A model generated the notes under the pieces. That model was not told the DNA's origin and searched no databases. It worked only from the letters and a program-made list of their open reading frames with translations. Below, in pieces: positions 51,739 through 60,446 of a stretch of 64,000 nucleotides of DNA; the first letter of the stretch is position 1; each line of letters starts with the position of its first letter. This stretch comes from Pseudarthrobacter chlorophenolicus (GTDB lineage: Bacteria; Actinomycetota; Actinomycetes; Actinomycetales; Micrococcaceae), in NCBI RefSeq assembly GCF_000962805.1, contig NZ_JZTW01000007.1:62001-126000 (forward strand), in the 5' to 3' direction. The position numbers and the translations under genes were made by a program.

Positions 51739-53070
51739 ATGTCCACCGGCACCCCGCTGACCCGGCTCACGGAGCGTCTCAAGCAACCCTTCCACCGGGA
51801 CGGCAGGCCCACCCGCCTGCACCCGTCGGCGGTCTGGGCCGAGGCAAGCTCCACCGCGGGCCTTGCCCTGGCACCGGCCTGGCGCACCGTCCGGAAGACG
51901 TGGCTGACCTACGTGTGGCCGGTGCTTTCCGTGGTCAGCGTGCTGGGATGGTCCGTCCTTGCAGCCACCATCCTGCTCTGGTGGGCAGGATCGGCCTACG
52001 GCTGGCAGGAAGCGAAGGCCGCCGCCGTGGCGGCCTTCGTCATGTTCCTCATCGCCGTGTGCTTCATCCTGGGCCGTTCCACCTACGGGGTGGTCCTGGA
52101 CCTGGCACGGACCCGCGTGGCGGTGGGGGACAGCGCCGTGGGAAGCATCGCCGTCACCAACACGTCCAGCCGGCCGCTGCTGCCGGCATCGGTCGAACTG
52201 CCCGTGGGCGGCGTCACCGCCGTCTTCCACCTGCCCCGCATGAAGCCCCAGCAGGTCCACGAAGACCTCTTCACCATTCCGACGGCCCGCCGCGCCGTGA
52301 TCGTGGTGGGTCCGGTCCGTTCCGTCCGTGCCGACCCGCTGCACCTGCTGCGCCGGCAGGTCCTGTGGACCGAGCCAGAGGACCTCTTCGTCCACCCGCG
52401 CACGGTGGCGCTGGCGGGCTCAGCCGCCGGGTTCATCCGCGACCTTGAAGGCATGCCCACCACGGAACTGTCCAGCGCCGATGTGTCCTTCCACGCCCTC
52501 CGCGATTACGTCCCGGGCGATGACCGGCGGCACATCCACTGGAAGACCACCGCACGGACCAACAAACTGATGGTCCGCCAGTTCGAGGAAACCCGCCGGG
52601 CCCACCTCGCCATCGCCCTGTCCATCAACACCGATGAATACGCTTCGGAGGACGAGTTCGAGATGGCCATCTCGGCGGCCGCCTCGATCGGCCGCCAGGC
52701 CATCCGCGAGCAGCGCGAGCTGGACGTCCTGACGCAAAAGGGGCCGCTGCGCTGCGAAACCGGCCGCAACATGCTCGATGACATGACCCGGATTGTCGGC
52801 ACCCCGATGCGCCGCACCGCCGTCGACCTCGCCCGTACTTTGGCAGACACCGTCCCCAACGCCTCCGTGGTGTTCTTCGTGGTGGGCAGCAACGTGACAG
52901 CCACCCAGCTTCGTTCCGCCGCAGCGTCCGTTCCGCCGGGCGTCCGCAGCCTCGCCGTCAGGGTCGAGGCAGGGGCCGCGTCCAGCAGGGCCAACATCGC
53001 AGATCTCACCGTGCTGACCGTCGGCGACCTCGCCGATCTCGGCATCGTCCTCCGAAAGGCGGCAGCATGA
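51739..53070 (+). CDS. DUF58 membrane protein, MoxR partner
   Basis: A 443-residue protein with two membrane helices (about residues 53-75 and 88-105), a beta-sandwich, then the DUF58 core with the classic ALRDYVPGDDRRHIHWKTTAR motif and a degenerate von Willebrand A-like tail. It is the usual partner of MoxR. The ATG at 51739 follows GAAGG by about 8 bases, although the frame is open from 51421 inside moxR. It overlaps the next gene in ATGA. Precise function is unknown; an envelope-complex assembly role is inferred from context. Confidence 0.92.
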   Translation: MSTGTPLTRLTERLKQPFHRDGRPTRLHPSAVWAEASSTAGLALAPAWRTVRKTWLTYVWPVLSVVSVLGWSVLAATILLWWAGSAYGWQEAKAAAVAAFVMFLIAVCFILGRSTYGVVLDLARTRVAVGDSAVGSIAVTNTSSRPLLPASVELPVGGVTAVFHLPRMKPQQVHEDLFTIPTARRAVIVVGPVRSVRADPLHLLRRQVLWTEPEDLFVHPRTVALAGSAAGFIRDLEGMPTTELSSADVSFHALRDYVPGDDRRHIHWKTTARTNKLMVRQFEETRRAHLAIALSINTDEYASEDEFEMAISAAASIGRQAIREQRELDVLTQKGPLRCETGRNMLDDMTRIVGTPMRRTAVDLARTLADTVPNASVVFFVVGSNVTATQLRSAAASVPPGVRSLAVRVEAGAASSRANIADLTVLTVGDLADLGIVLRKAAA

Positions 53071-55646
53071 CCTCCGCACCTGGCCTCCGCCCCAGAAGCG
53101 GATCCGCCCGTAAACCGTTCAGCAGCCAGGGCGGCCCGTTCAGCAACGGGCAGCCGGCCTGGCATTTCGCCCTCGACGCCGGTGCCCTCACCGTCCTCCT
53201 GGGGCTGGGACTGCTCGGTTTCGGGCTGAGCTTCGGCGGCGACCCCTACTACCTGCTGTCCGGCTTCGGCGGCATCATCCTGGGCCTGGGCATCGGTGTG
53301 CTCAACGCGCACCCGCGCCTCGGACTGCTGGTCACCACGGCGATTGCCTTGGGCGCCTACCTCGTGTTCGGCACCCTGCTGGCCGTTCCGGATGCCGCCA
53401 TCGCCGGGTTCGTGCCCACGCTGGATTCTCTCCGCACGCTCCTGCTGGGTGTGGTGTTCGCCTGGAAGGACATGCTCACCGTGGGCGTCCCGGTAGGGTC
53501 CGCCAACGGCGTGCTGATTGTTCCGTTCCTGAGCTCGATGATCATGGCCCTCGTGGCAGCCGTGCTGACTTGGCGCGTGCGCAGCCCCTACCTCCCTCTG
53601 ATCCCGGTGCTGCTCCTCTTCGTCACGGGTATAGCGTTCAGCACCAACGCCGCCTTCCTCACGGTTGAGCGCGGCATTGGCCTGACGGTGCTGGGCATCG
53701 CCTGGGCAACCTTCCGCCGCGATGCCCTTCGCAGGTCCTCCACCCGGCGGGTCGCCGTCAACAATCCGCAGGCTGACACGGCCACGGCCAGGAAAGCCTC
53801 GCTGCGGCGCCTGGGCATGGCCGCCGGCGTGATCGCGGTCAGCGTGGGTGTCACCGCCCTGTCCGCGCCGCTGGTGACTGCCGGAGACGAACGCAAAGTC
53901 CTCCGCAACGTGGTGGTTCCGCCGTTCGATCCCAAGGACTACGTCACCCCGCTGGCCAGCTTCCGCACCTACGTCAAGGACAAGAAGGACGACACCCTGT
54001 TCGTCGTCAAGGGCCTTCCGCGGGACGGCAGGGTTCGGCTGGGGGCCCTGGACGCCTTCAACGGGACCAACTACAACATGGACCCCAACGGCTCGGGCAA
54101 CTTCAGCAAAGTGGGCGACGCCGAGTCCATCAACACGCTGGCGGACACCTCGAGCGTGGTCCCCACGAACGATTACTCCATCGACATCAGCATCGAGGAC
54201 TATCAGGGATACTTCGTCCCCGGCGGCCGGAAGACCACCGGCATCAGCTTCGACCAGGGCGGCTCCCAGGCGGCGTCCGGCCTGTACTTCAATTCCGGCA
54301 CGGATACCGCCGTTACCACCAACGGACTGAACCGGGGCGACTCCTACAGCGTGCAGGTCTCGGATCCCGTGAAGCTGGAGCATGGCCAGCTGACGCAGTA
54401 CGACTTTGCGCAGCTCTCGCTTCCTGACCCGCTGGAAGTTCCTCCGGTGGTGGGTTCGCAGGCCAACGACCTGTCAGCCGACGCTCCGACCGCCATCGAC
54501 CGGGTCCGCCAGATCGAAGCCCACTTCCAGAAGACCGGTGCGTTCAGCAACGGGCTGGTCAGCGAAGGCCAGCTCCCCAGTGTCTCCGGCCACGGCTCGG
54601 CGCGCATCCGCAACCTGCTGACAGCCAAGCAGATGCTGGGTGACGACGAACAGTACGCCGTGGCCATGTCCCTGATGCTGCGCCACCTGGGCATCCCGTC
54701 CAGGGTGGTGATGGGCTTCTATCCCGATCCCACGAGCCCCGAAAACGGTGCCGGCGAGGTCAAGATCACCGGCAAGAACGTCCACGCCTGGGTGGAAGTC
54801 GCGTTCGAACGCGTTGGCTGGGTCAGCTTCGACCCCACTCCGCCCAAGGACAACGTTCCCATCCCGCCGGACCCGGAGAACAAGTCCAAGCCCAAGCCGC
54901 AGGTGCTGCAGCCGCCGCCCCCGCCGCAGGAACCGGCGGACCTTCCGCCGGACTCCTCGCCGGACGCGCTGGATGCGGACCAGAAGAAGGACAACCCCTG
55001 GCTCTTCTGGGGTGCACTGCTCAGTGCCCTGGGTGTGGCGCTGATCCCGCTGGCCATCCTCGCGTTGCCGCTGCTGCTGGTCGCGCTGTTGAAATCACGG
55101 CGCCGGAAGTCGCGATTCAGCGCCGGTGACCCTGCCCAGCGGGTGGGCGGGGGTTGGAGTGAAGTGGTCAGCCTGGCCACCGACATGGGTGCCGCGGTGG
55201 ACACGAGGGCCACGCGCCGGGAAAGCGCTGCGGTCCTGGCCGAGGCGTTCCCGGGCAGCCAGTCCGCCACCACCACGTTGGCGCGGCGCGCGGACGCCTC
55301 GATCTTCGGCGCCGGGCAGCCCAGCGAGGACGAGGTGCGTGAGTACTGGACCATCGTGGACGGGTCGCTGAAGGAAATGACGGCCACGGTGGGCTTCTGG
55401 CGCCGCCAGCAAGCACGGTTCTCGCCGCGGTCGCTCCTCTCCGACGCACGGACCGCCTTGAACACGAAGGACAGCGCCGGCAACGGCGGACGCCGGTTCA
55501 GACTTCCGGCACTGCCGTTCGGGAACGCCGCGGGCCGCCGTCGTCCGCCTGCCGGGCCGCCTACGGACGGACCCGGCGCGCCACCGGCCGGCACCAGCGC
55601 ACCTGCACCTGAAGAACCCCCAACGCAAGGACCCAAACCAGAGTGA
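53067..55646 (+). CDS. Transglutaminase-like membrane protein with the catalytic Cys replaced by Asp
   Basis: An 859-residue TgpA-like protein. It has about 6 N-terminal helices (residues 33-215), an extracytoplasmic region, a transglutaminase-like domain (about residues 505-600), a Pro-rich stretch, a helix near residues 648-680, and a cytoplasmic Pro-rich tail. The domain shows LMLRHLGIPSRVVMGF, His573 in NVHAWVEVAF and Asp589 in SFDPTPP, but where the nucleophile Cys should be it reads GDDEQYA, with Asp527. It is therefore probably not a cysteine transglutaminase or protease; a binding role is possible. It corresponds to tgm of the PFNA cluster. It is translationally coupled on both sides. 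Confidence 0.88.
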   Translation: MTSAPGLRPRSGSARKPFSSQGGPFSNGQPAWHFALDAGALTVLLGLGLLGFGLSFGGDPYYLLSGFGGIILGLGIGVLNAHPRLGLLVTTAIALGAYLVFGTLLAVPDAAIAGFVPTLDSLRTLLLGVVFAWKDMLTVGVPVGSANGVLIVPFLSSMIMALVAAVLTWRVRSPYLPLIPVLLLFVTGIAFSTNAAFLTVERGIGLTVLGIAWATFRRDALRRSSTRRVAVNNPQADTATARKASLRRLGMAAGVIAVSVGVTALSAPLVTAGDERKVLRNVVVPPFDPKDYVTPLASFRTYVKDKKDDTLFVVKGLPRDGRVRLGALDAFNGTNYNMDPNGSGNFSKVGDAESINTLADTSSVVPTNDYSIDISIEDYQGYFVPGGRKTTGISFDQGGSQAASGLYFNSGTDTAVTTNGLNRGDSYSVQVSDPVKLEHGQLTQYDFAQLSLPDPLEVPPVVGSQANDLSADAPTAIDRVRQIEAHFQKTGAFSNGLVSEGQLPSVSGHGSARIRNLLTAKQMLGDDEQYAVAMSLMLRHLGIPSRVVMGFYPDPTSPENGAGEVKITGKNVHAWVEVAFERVGWVSFDPTPPKDNVPIPPDPENKSKPKPQVLQPPPPPQEPADLPPDSSPDALDADQKKDNPWLFWGALLSALGVALIPLAILALPLLLVALLKSRRRKSRFSAGDPAQRVGGGWSEVVSLATDMGAAVDTRATRRESAAVLAEAFPGSQSATTTLARRADASIFGAGQPSEDEVREYWTIVDGSLKEMTATVGFWRRQQARFSPRSLLSDARTALNTKDSAGNGGRRFRLPALPFGNAAGRRRPPAGPPTDGPGAPPAGTSAPAPEEPPTQGPKPE

Positions 55647-57367
55647 CCCCCAATGCCGAGCGATGCCCGCGCTGCCAGCAGAACATCCGCACGGGCGCCG
55701 CTTTCTGCACCTCCTGCGGGGCGCCGCTGCCCAACCGGTCGGCCCGGAGCCTCCGCAACCAGGAGCCGGCACCCGGAACCGGTGCCGGTCCTAACCCCGG
55801 CCCCGGCACCTCGCCGTACCCGGAAGCGGAGGTCCGGGCGGCGCCCGTCGCCGCGCACCGGCCGCCGATTCCCGGTACTATCCCGGTAGTACAAATGCCC
55901 CAGGCAACTTCTGCCGCGGGCATCGCGAACGCGGCATCGGCGCAGGGGAGAATCGCGGGTCCGGCAGGGGCGTCCGCGCCAGGGGGAGGAACAGGAATGG
56001 CAGGAAACCTTCAGCTTGTCCCGGCAACCGCGGGCAAGCGGCTCGGGGCTGCCGTCGTTGACTGGCTGTTCCCGCTGGCAGTCCTGGTGGTGACCTTCGC
56101 CATTGGCTTTGCGGGGATCACCCGCACCCGCAGCGGCGGCTTCATTATTTACGACACCGCCTCCCTGGTGCTGTTCGGCGGCATCGGACTGGGCATCACC
56201 CTGCTCTACGCTGCGGTGCTGGCAGGCCTCGAAGCCCGGAGGGGCAAAACACCCGGCAACCTCCTGATGGGGATCCGCAGCACCGACAATGACGGCTACG
56301 CGCCCGGGGCCGGCGGGGTCTTCGTGCGCGGACTGCTGACCGGTGCCGGCATCCTGCTGACCATCATCGGAGCCGTCCTGGTGGTGGTTTTCAAGTGGTT
56401 CGACGCCGCCTTCTTCATCCTGGGGCCGCTGCTCCTGGTGGCGGCCGTCTGGGCCGTTCTCGTAGTGGTCTCCAACACCTGGGACAAGGACGGGCGCCTG
56501 CGCGGCTGGCACGACAACGCTGCCAAGACGCTGGTTTTCGACGTCAAGGCCGGCCGTGATCCGATCACCACGGGCGGCATCCAAGGCCCGTACAGCTTCG
56601 CGCCGCTGGACCTGCCGCCCGTGCAGCCGGTGCTCTCGCCGGTCGCGGGTGCCCGCGCGCCCCAGGTCATCGCCCCGCAGGCGCCGCCCGGAGCGGCACA
56701 GCAGGCACAGGTGCCGACCGCGCCTGGTCAGCAGCCCGCCCAGCACACGCCCGCGGCGCCCGCTGCAGCGCCGGTCCAGCCCCACCCGGCACCGGCCATC
56801 CCGCCTGACGGCCGGACCATCCCGGCGCAGACCGTGTCCTACACCTCGCCGTCGTCCTTTGCGCCGCCGGGTACTCCGGCGCCGGACGCGGCTCCCGCAC
56901 CGTCCGCGGCATGGCAGTCCGGGCAGCCGGGCACGGGACAGCCGTTCGCCGCGCAGCAGTTTCCGGGACAGCCGCACGTTGACGACGACGTCGAACGCAC
57001 CCAGGTGCGCCCCGGCACCGCCGGCCCGGCGCCTGTCGCCGTGCTGCGGATCAGGCTGGACGACGGCCGCGACTTCCAGCTCGACCGCAGCGTCCTGGTG
57101 GGCCGCAACCCCGTGGGCTCCGCGGGTGAACAGCACGCCCAGCTCCTCGCCGTCGACGACCCCGGACGGTCCATCTCGAAGACCCACCTGCACGTCCTGA
57201 CTGACGGGGCGGGCATCTGGGTGACTGACCGGAACTCCACCAACGGCAGTGCCGTGACCACGCCCGACGGACTCCGCACACCCCTTGCGGCAGGGGTCCC
57301 GACTTTCGTTTCCCCAGGTTCCAGCGTCCACTTTGGCGACCGGACCTTTTACCTAGGACAGGCATGA
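55643..57367 (+). CDS. Zinc-ribbon, RDD membrane and FHA domain protein
   Basis: A 574-residue protein in three parts. An N-terminal zinc ribbon has Cys8, Cys11, Cys22 and Cys25. An RDD domain (about residues 130-300) has 3-4 helices and ends GRLRGWHDNAAKTLV. After a long Pro/Ala/Gln-rich linker comes a C-terminal FHA domain (about residues 470-574) with VGRNPVG, SISKTHLHV and NSTNGS, which binds phosphothreonine. It links the membrane to kinase output. The GTG start overlaps the previous stop in GTGA. Confidence 0.9.
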   Translation: MTPNAERCPRCQQNIRTGAAFCTSCGAPLPNRSARSLRNQEPAPGTGAGPNPGPGTSPYPEAEVRAAPVAAHRPPIPGTIPVVQMPQATSAAGIANAASAQGRIAGPAGASAPGGGTGMAGNLQLVPATAGKRLGAAVVDWLFPLAVLVVTFAIGFAGITRTRSGGFIIYDTASLVLFGGIGLGITLLYAAVLAGLEARRGKTPGNLLMGIRSTDNDGYAPGAGGVFVRGLLTGAGILLTIIGAVLVVVFKWFDAAFFILGPLLLVAAVWAVLVVVSNTWDKDGRLRGWHDNAAKTLVFDVKAGRDPITTGGIQGPYSFAPLDLPPVQPVLSPVAGARAPQVIAPQAPPGAAQQAQVPTAPGQQPAQHTPAAPAAAPVQPHPAPAIPPDGRTIPAQTVSYTSPSSFAPPGTPAPDAAPAPSAAWQSGQPGTGQPFAAQQFPGQPHVDDDVERTQVRPGTAGPAPVAVLRIRLDDGRDFQLDRSVLVGRNPVGSAGEQHAQLLAVDDPGRSISKTHLHVLTDGAGIWVTDRNSTNGSAVTTPDGLRTPLAAGVPTFVSPGSSVHFGDRTFYLGQA

Positions 57368-58368
57368 ACCAACAGCCCGCCAGTGTTCCCCCCACCACGC
57401 AGCCGGGCCCGGGCCTGAGCCTCAACTGCGGCTACGGAACGGACCGGGGACTCCGCCGCGAGCTGAATGAGGATTCCTTCATCGCGTCGGACCCGGTCTT
57501 CGCCGTTGCCGACGGCATGGGCGGCCATGAGGCCGGCGAGATTGCCAGCGGCATGTGCGTCAGGACCCTGGCAGCGATTCCGCAGCTGTCCACGGGGGAC
57601 CGGAGCGTCACGGCCGCGGTCCTGCAGCAGTACCTGCTGCGCGCGGACAACTCCATCAGGGAAGCCACGGGTGCCCGGGCGGGAACCACGCTGACCGGAG
57701 CGGTAGTGGTGGAACAGATGGGCATGCCGTACTGGCTGGTCATGAACATCGGCGACTCCCGGACCTACCGCCTCAGCCAGGGCCGGTTCGAGCAGATCAG
57801 CGTGGACCACTCGGAAGTCCAGGAACTCGTGGACGCCGGCGAAATCACGCCCCAGCAGGCCACCGTGCATCCCCGCCGCCATGTGGTCACCAGGGCGCTG
57901 GGCACCGGGGACGAAACCGAAGCGGACTACTGGCTGCTTCCGGTGGAGGAGGGGGACCGGGTGATGGTCTGCTCCGATGGCCTCACCTCCGAACTGACGG
58001 ACGAGCACATCCACCGCATCCTCAGCACGGCCGGCCACCCGCAGGACGCCGTTGATGCCCTCATCCAGGCTGCGCTGCGCAGCGGCGGGCGGGACAACAT
58101 CACGGTGATTGTGGTGGACGCCCGCAACGTCCTGAACGACGCCGGCGCCGCCACTACGGCTCCACGGCGCGACCCGTCCGCTGAAGACGAGGACACATTG
58201 CCCCGCGGACAGGCACCGCAGGCCACAACCCAGCCTCTTCCGCAACAGCAGGACAACTCTGAGCAGGAAAACCCTGCGGTGCAGGAAACCCCTGCAGGGC
58301 AGGAGAAAGCGGGGCACGAACCCGCTGCAGGCCAGGATCCCGACGACGGCACGGAGGCCCCGCGATGA
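57364..58368 (+). CDS. PP2C-family Ser/Thr protein phosphatase
   Basis: A 334-residue PPM phosphatase that reverses Ser/Thr phosphorylation using two metal ions. Motifs in order: DRGLRRELNEDSF, VADGMGGHEAG (metal Asp and Gly), MNIGDSRTYRL, MVCSDGLTSEL and GGRDNITVIVV. The last 70 residues are Pro/Gln/Glu-rich and low in complexity. There is no membrane helix, so it is cytoplasmic. It is coupled to its neighbours by ATGA overlaps on both sides and is the natural opponent of the kinase two genes downstream. Confidence 0.95.
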   Translation: MNQQPASVPPTTQPGPGLSLNCGYGTDRGLRRELNEDSFIASDPVFAVADGMGGHEAGEIASGMCVRTLAAIPQLSTGDRSVTAAVLQQYLLRADNSIREATGARAGTTLTGAVVVEQMGMPYWLVMNIGDSRTYRLSQGRFEQISVDHSEVQELVDAGEITPQQATVHPRRHVVTRALGTGDETEADYWLLPVEEGDRVMVCSDGLTSELTDEHIHRILSTAGHPQDAVDALIQAALRSGGRDNITVIVVDARNVLNDAGAATTAPRRDPSAEDEDTLPRGQAPQATTQPLPQQQDNSEQENPAVQETPAGQEKAGHEPAAGQDPDDGTEAPR

Positions 58369-60446
58369 CCGGCACCAGCTACGTCCCCGGCACCTGGCTG
58401 GGTATCGTCCGCTCCCATACGGCGGTCATCCTCGGACCCGATACGCCGCCCGCCCTCGCCGATTCCGTGTGGAACCTCATTGCCGGGAAGACCGAAGTCT
58501 ACGAAGTCCTGCAGGCCATCACCGGCAGCGCGGGCGGCAACCTGTCCCGGATTCCGCCGTTCGCCATCCTGGACTTCGCCGGACCCCTGCGGGTGTTCCT
58601 TCGGGGCGGGCTCGAACTCTCTGTCGAAACACCGGAGGGTCCTGCGGAGCTGAACGGCCGCGACGTCACCACCTGGAGCGAACGCAGTTTTGCCGTTCCC
58701 GGTGCCTGCACCCTGATGATCCCGGGTGCGGGCGAAACCGGACAGTCCGAGCTCCGGCTGGGGGAGGGCATGGTGCTGCTGCAGGCGATCCGCCTGGGCG
58801 CTGATGCCGGGCAGGGCGCGCTGGAAGCTCCAGGTGCTGCTGAGGGTGGGACTGTCCCCGCTGGCGCGGCGGCCGACGCGGCAGCAGTCCTTGCGCCTGA
58901 AACCCTGACCGACCCGGACACTGCGGCCGATCCTGCCGTTGCGGACGCCCCGTTGACGGCTGTTGCCGTCGACTCGTCGGGTACTGCTGAAGTCCTTCCA
59001 GAGGCTTCCAGTGCCAAGGATGCCGCTGCCGGCCCGGCCGCTGATCCCGGCGCTCCGGACGCCGGAGCTGCGGCACTGCCCGAAACGGCCATCGCGCCGG
59101 GCCGTGCGGAGGTTTCCGTCGAGACTGTGTACGCGGTGCTGGACGAGGACGGCGAATATTCCGGTCACTCCGGCGCCCAGCACGCAGGCGCAGGCGATGA
59201 GTCGGGCCGCACTGACAATGATCCTGCCGAAAATGATGCGGCAGGCGATGATCCTGCCGCGCACGGCTCCGTTGAAGGCGGGGCAGCGGACAACGTCTCC
59301 GGTAACAACGGCAGCCCGGAAGCGGCAGCCGACGGACCGGACCTGGACGGCGACGCGGACAACGCTTCCGGGGCGGCAGTTCCCGCGGCCGCTGACCTGC
59401 CTGCGGCCATCGACCTGACCAGCTCCTACGACCACCTGTGGGAGCGTACGGTCATGCGGAACATCGAGGACGCTGCGGTCCGCGAAGAACCGGCCGAGGA
59501 CGATCACGGGGCAGCGCCGGCCATTGAGGCCGCAGCCCCGCAGGCTGCCATCGATGCCGAATCTGAAGAACAGCAGGCACTGGAACAACCGCTGCTGCAC
59601 GACGGAGCCGGCACCCCTGAAGTCCAGGACGGTGCAGGCCTTCCTCCGGCCGCAGCACCCAAACCGGCCACCGGCCTGCTCATCGAGTCGGTGCCGTGGC
59701 GGACCGGGGGAGCGGGGAACGCGCAAGCACCTGCCCCGGAGCCGTTCACCCCGGCACCAGCTTCGACCGTGACTCCGCCTGCAGCGCCACCGGCGTTCGG
59801 AGCGCCCACCCCGGCACCGCAGCCGGGAACCGCCAGCTACCCTGCGGCGCCCGGGGCGGGGCCATCGGCCAGCGACTTTGACGATGACCATGACGGCCAG
59901 ACGGTCATGAAAAGCAGCCTCCCCACCGGCCAGCAGGCAGCCGCCACGCCGGGCGGGCCGGCCACGGACGGTCCAGCTCCGGTCAGCGGTCCGCTGGTGT
60001 TGGCCCGGGTGTGCCCGCAGGGCCACGCCAACCCGCCCATCCGCTCGGCCTGCACCGAGTGCGGGGCGTCCCTGCCCCAGGACGCCGTCCAGGTGGGCCG
60101 CCCCCGCCTGGGCCGGATGCGCCTGTCCACCGGAGAACTGCTGGACCTTGACCAATCCCTGGTGATCGGCCGGCAGCCATCGGTGTCCCGGGTCCAGGGC
60201 GGCGGCATGCCACGCCTGGTCCAGGTGCCCAGCCCCGGCGGCGACATCTCAAGGTCCCACGTGGAGGTCCGGCTGGAAGGCTGGCACGTCATGCTCTGCG
60301 ACCTTAAGGCAACCAACGGCACAGTCCTGGTGCGGGAGGGGCAGCCCCCGCGGCGCCTGGCCCAGAACGAGATGGCCATCCTGCTGGACGGTGACATCGC
60401 CGAGCTGGGCGACAACATCTCGCTGCGTTTTGAGGAGATTCCTTGA
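58365..60446 (+). CDS. FHA-domain protein with zinc ribbon and long Ala-rich linker
   Basis: The 693-residue protein has an N-terminal globular domain (about residues 5-145) of unknown family, an acidic Ala/Pro-rich low-complexity region (about 150-535), a zinc ribbon (CPQGHANPPIRSACTEC) and a C-terminal FHA domain (about 590-693) with LVIGRQP, ISRSHVEVRL and LKATNGT. The FHA domain should bind threonine-phosphorylated partners made by the downstream kinase. No membrane helix is obvious. It is coupled by ATGA to the phosphatase gene and by TTGA to the kinase gene. Confidence 0.88.
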   Translation: MTGTSYVPGTWLGIVRSHTAVILGPDTPPALADSVWNLIAGKTEVYEVLQAITGSAGGNLSRIPPFAILDFAGPLRVFLRGGLELSVETPEGPAELNGRDVTTWSERSFAVPGACTLMIPGAGETGQSELRLGEGMVLLQAIRLGADAGQGALEAPGAAEGGTVPAGAAADAAAVLAPETLTDPDTAADPAVADAPLTAVAVDSSGTAEVLPEASSAKDAAAGPAADPGAPDAGAAALPETAIAPGRAEVSVETVYAVLDEDGEYSGHSGAQHAGAGDESGRTDNDPAENDAAGDDPAAHGSVEGGAADNVSGNNGSPEAAADGPDLDGDADNASGAAVPAAADLPAAIDLTSSYDHLWERTVMRNIEDAAVREEPAEDDHGAAPAIEAAAPQAAIDAESEEQQALEQPLLHDGAGTPEVQDGAGLPPAAAPKPATGLLIESVPWRTGGAGNAQAPAPEPFTPAPASTVTPPAAPPAFGAPTPAPQPGTASYPAAPGAGPSASDFDDDHDGQTVMKSSLPTGQQAAATPGGPATDGPAPVSGPLVLARVCPQGHANPPIRSACTECGASLPQDAVQVGRPRLGRMRLSTGELLDLDQSLVIGRQPSVSRVQGGGMPRLVQVPSPGGDISRSHVEVRLEGWHVMLCDLKATNGTVLVREGQPPRRLAQNEMAILLDGDIAELGDNISLRFEEIP

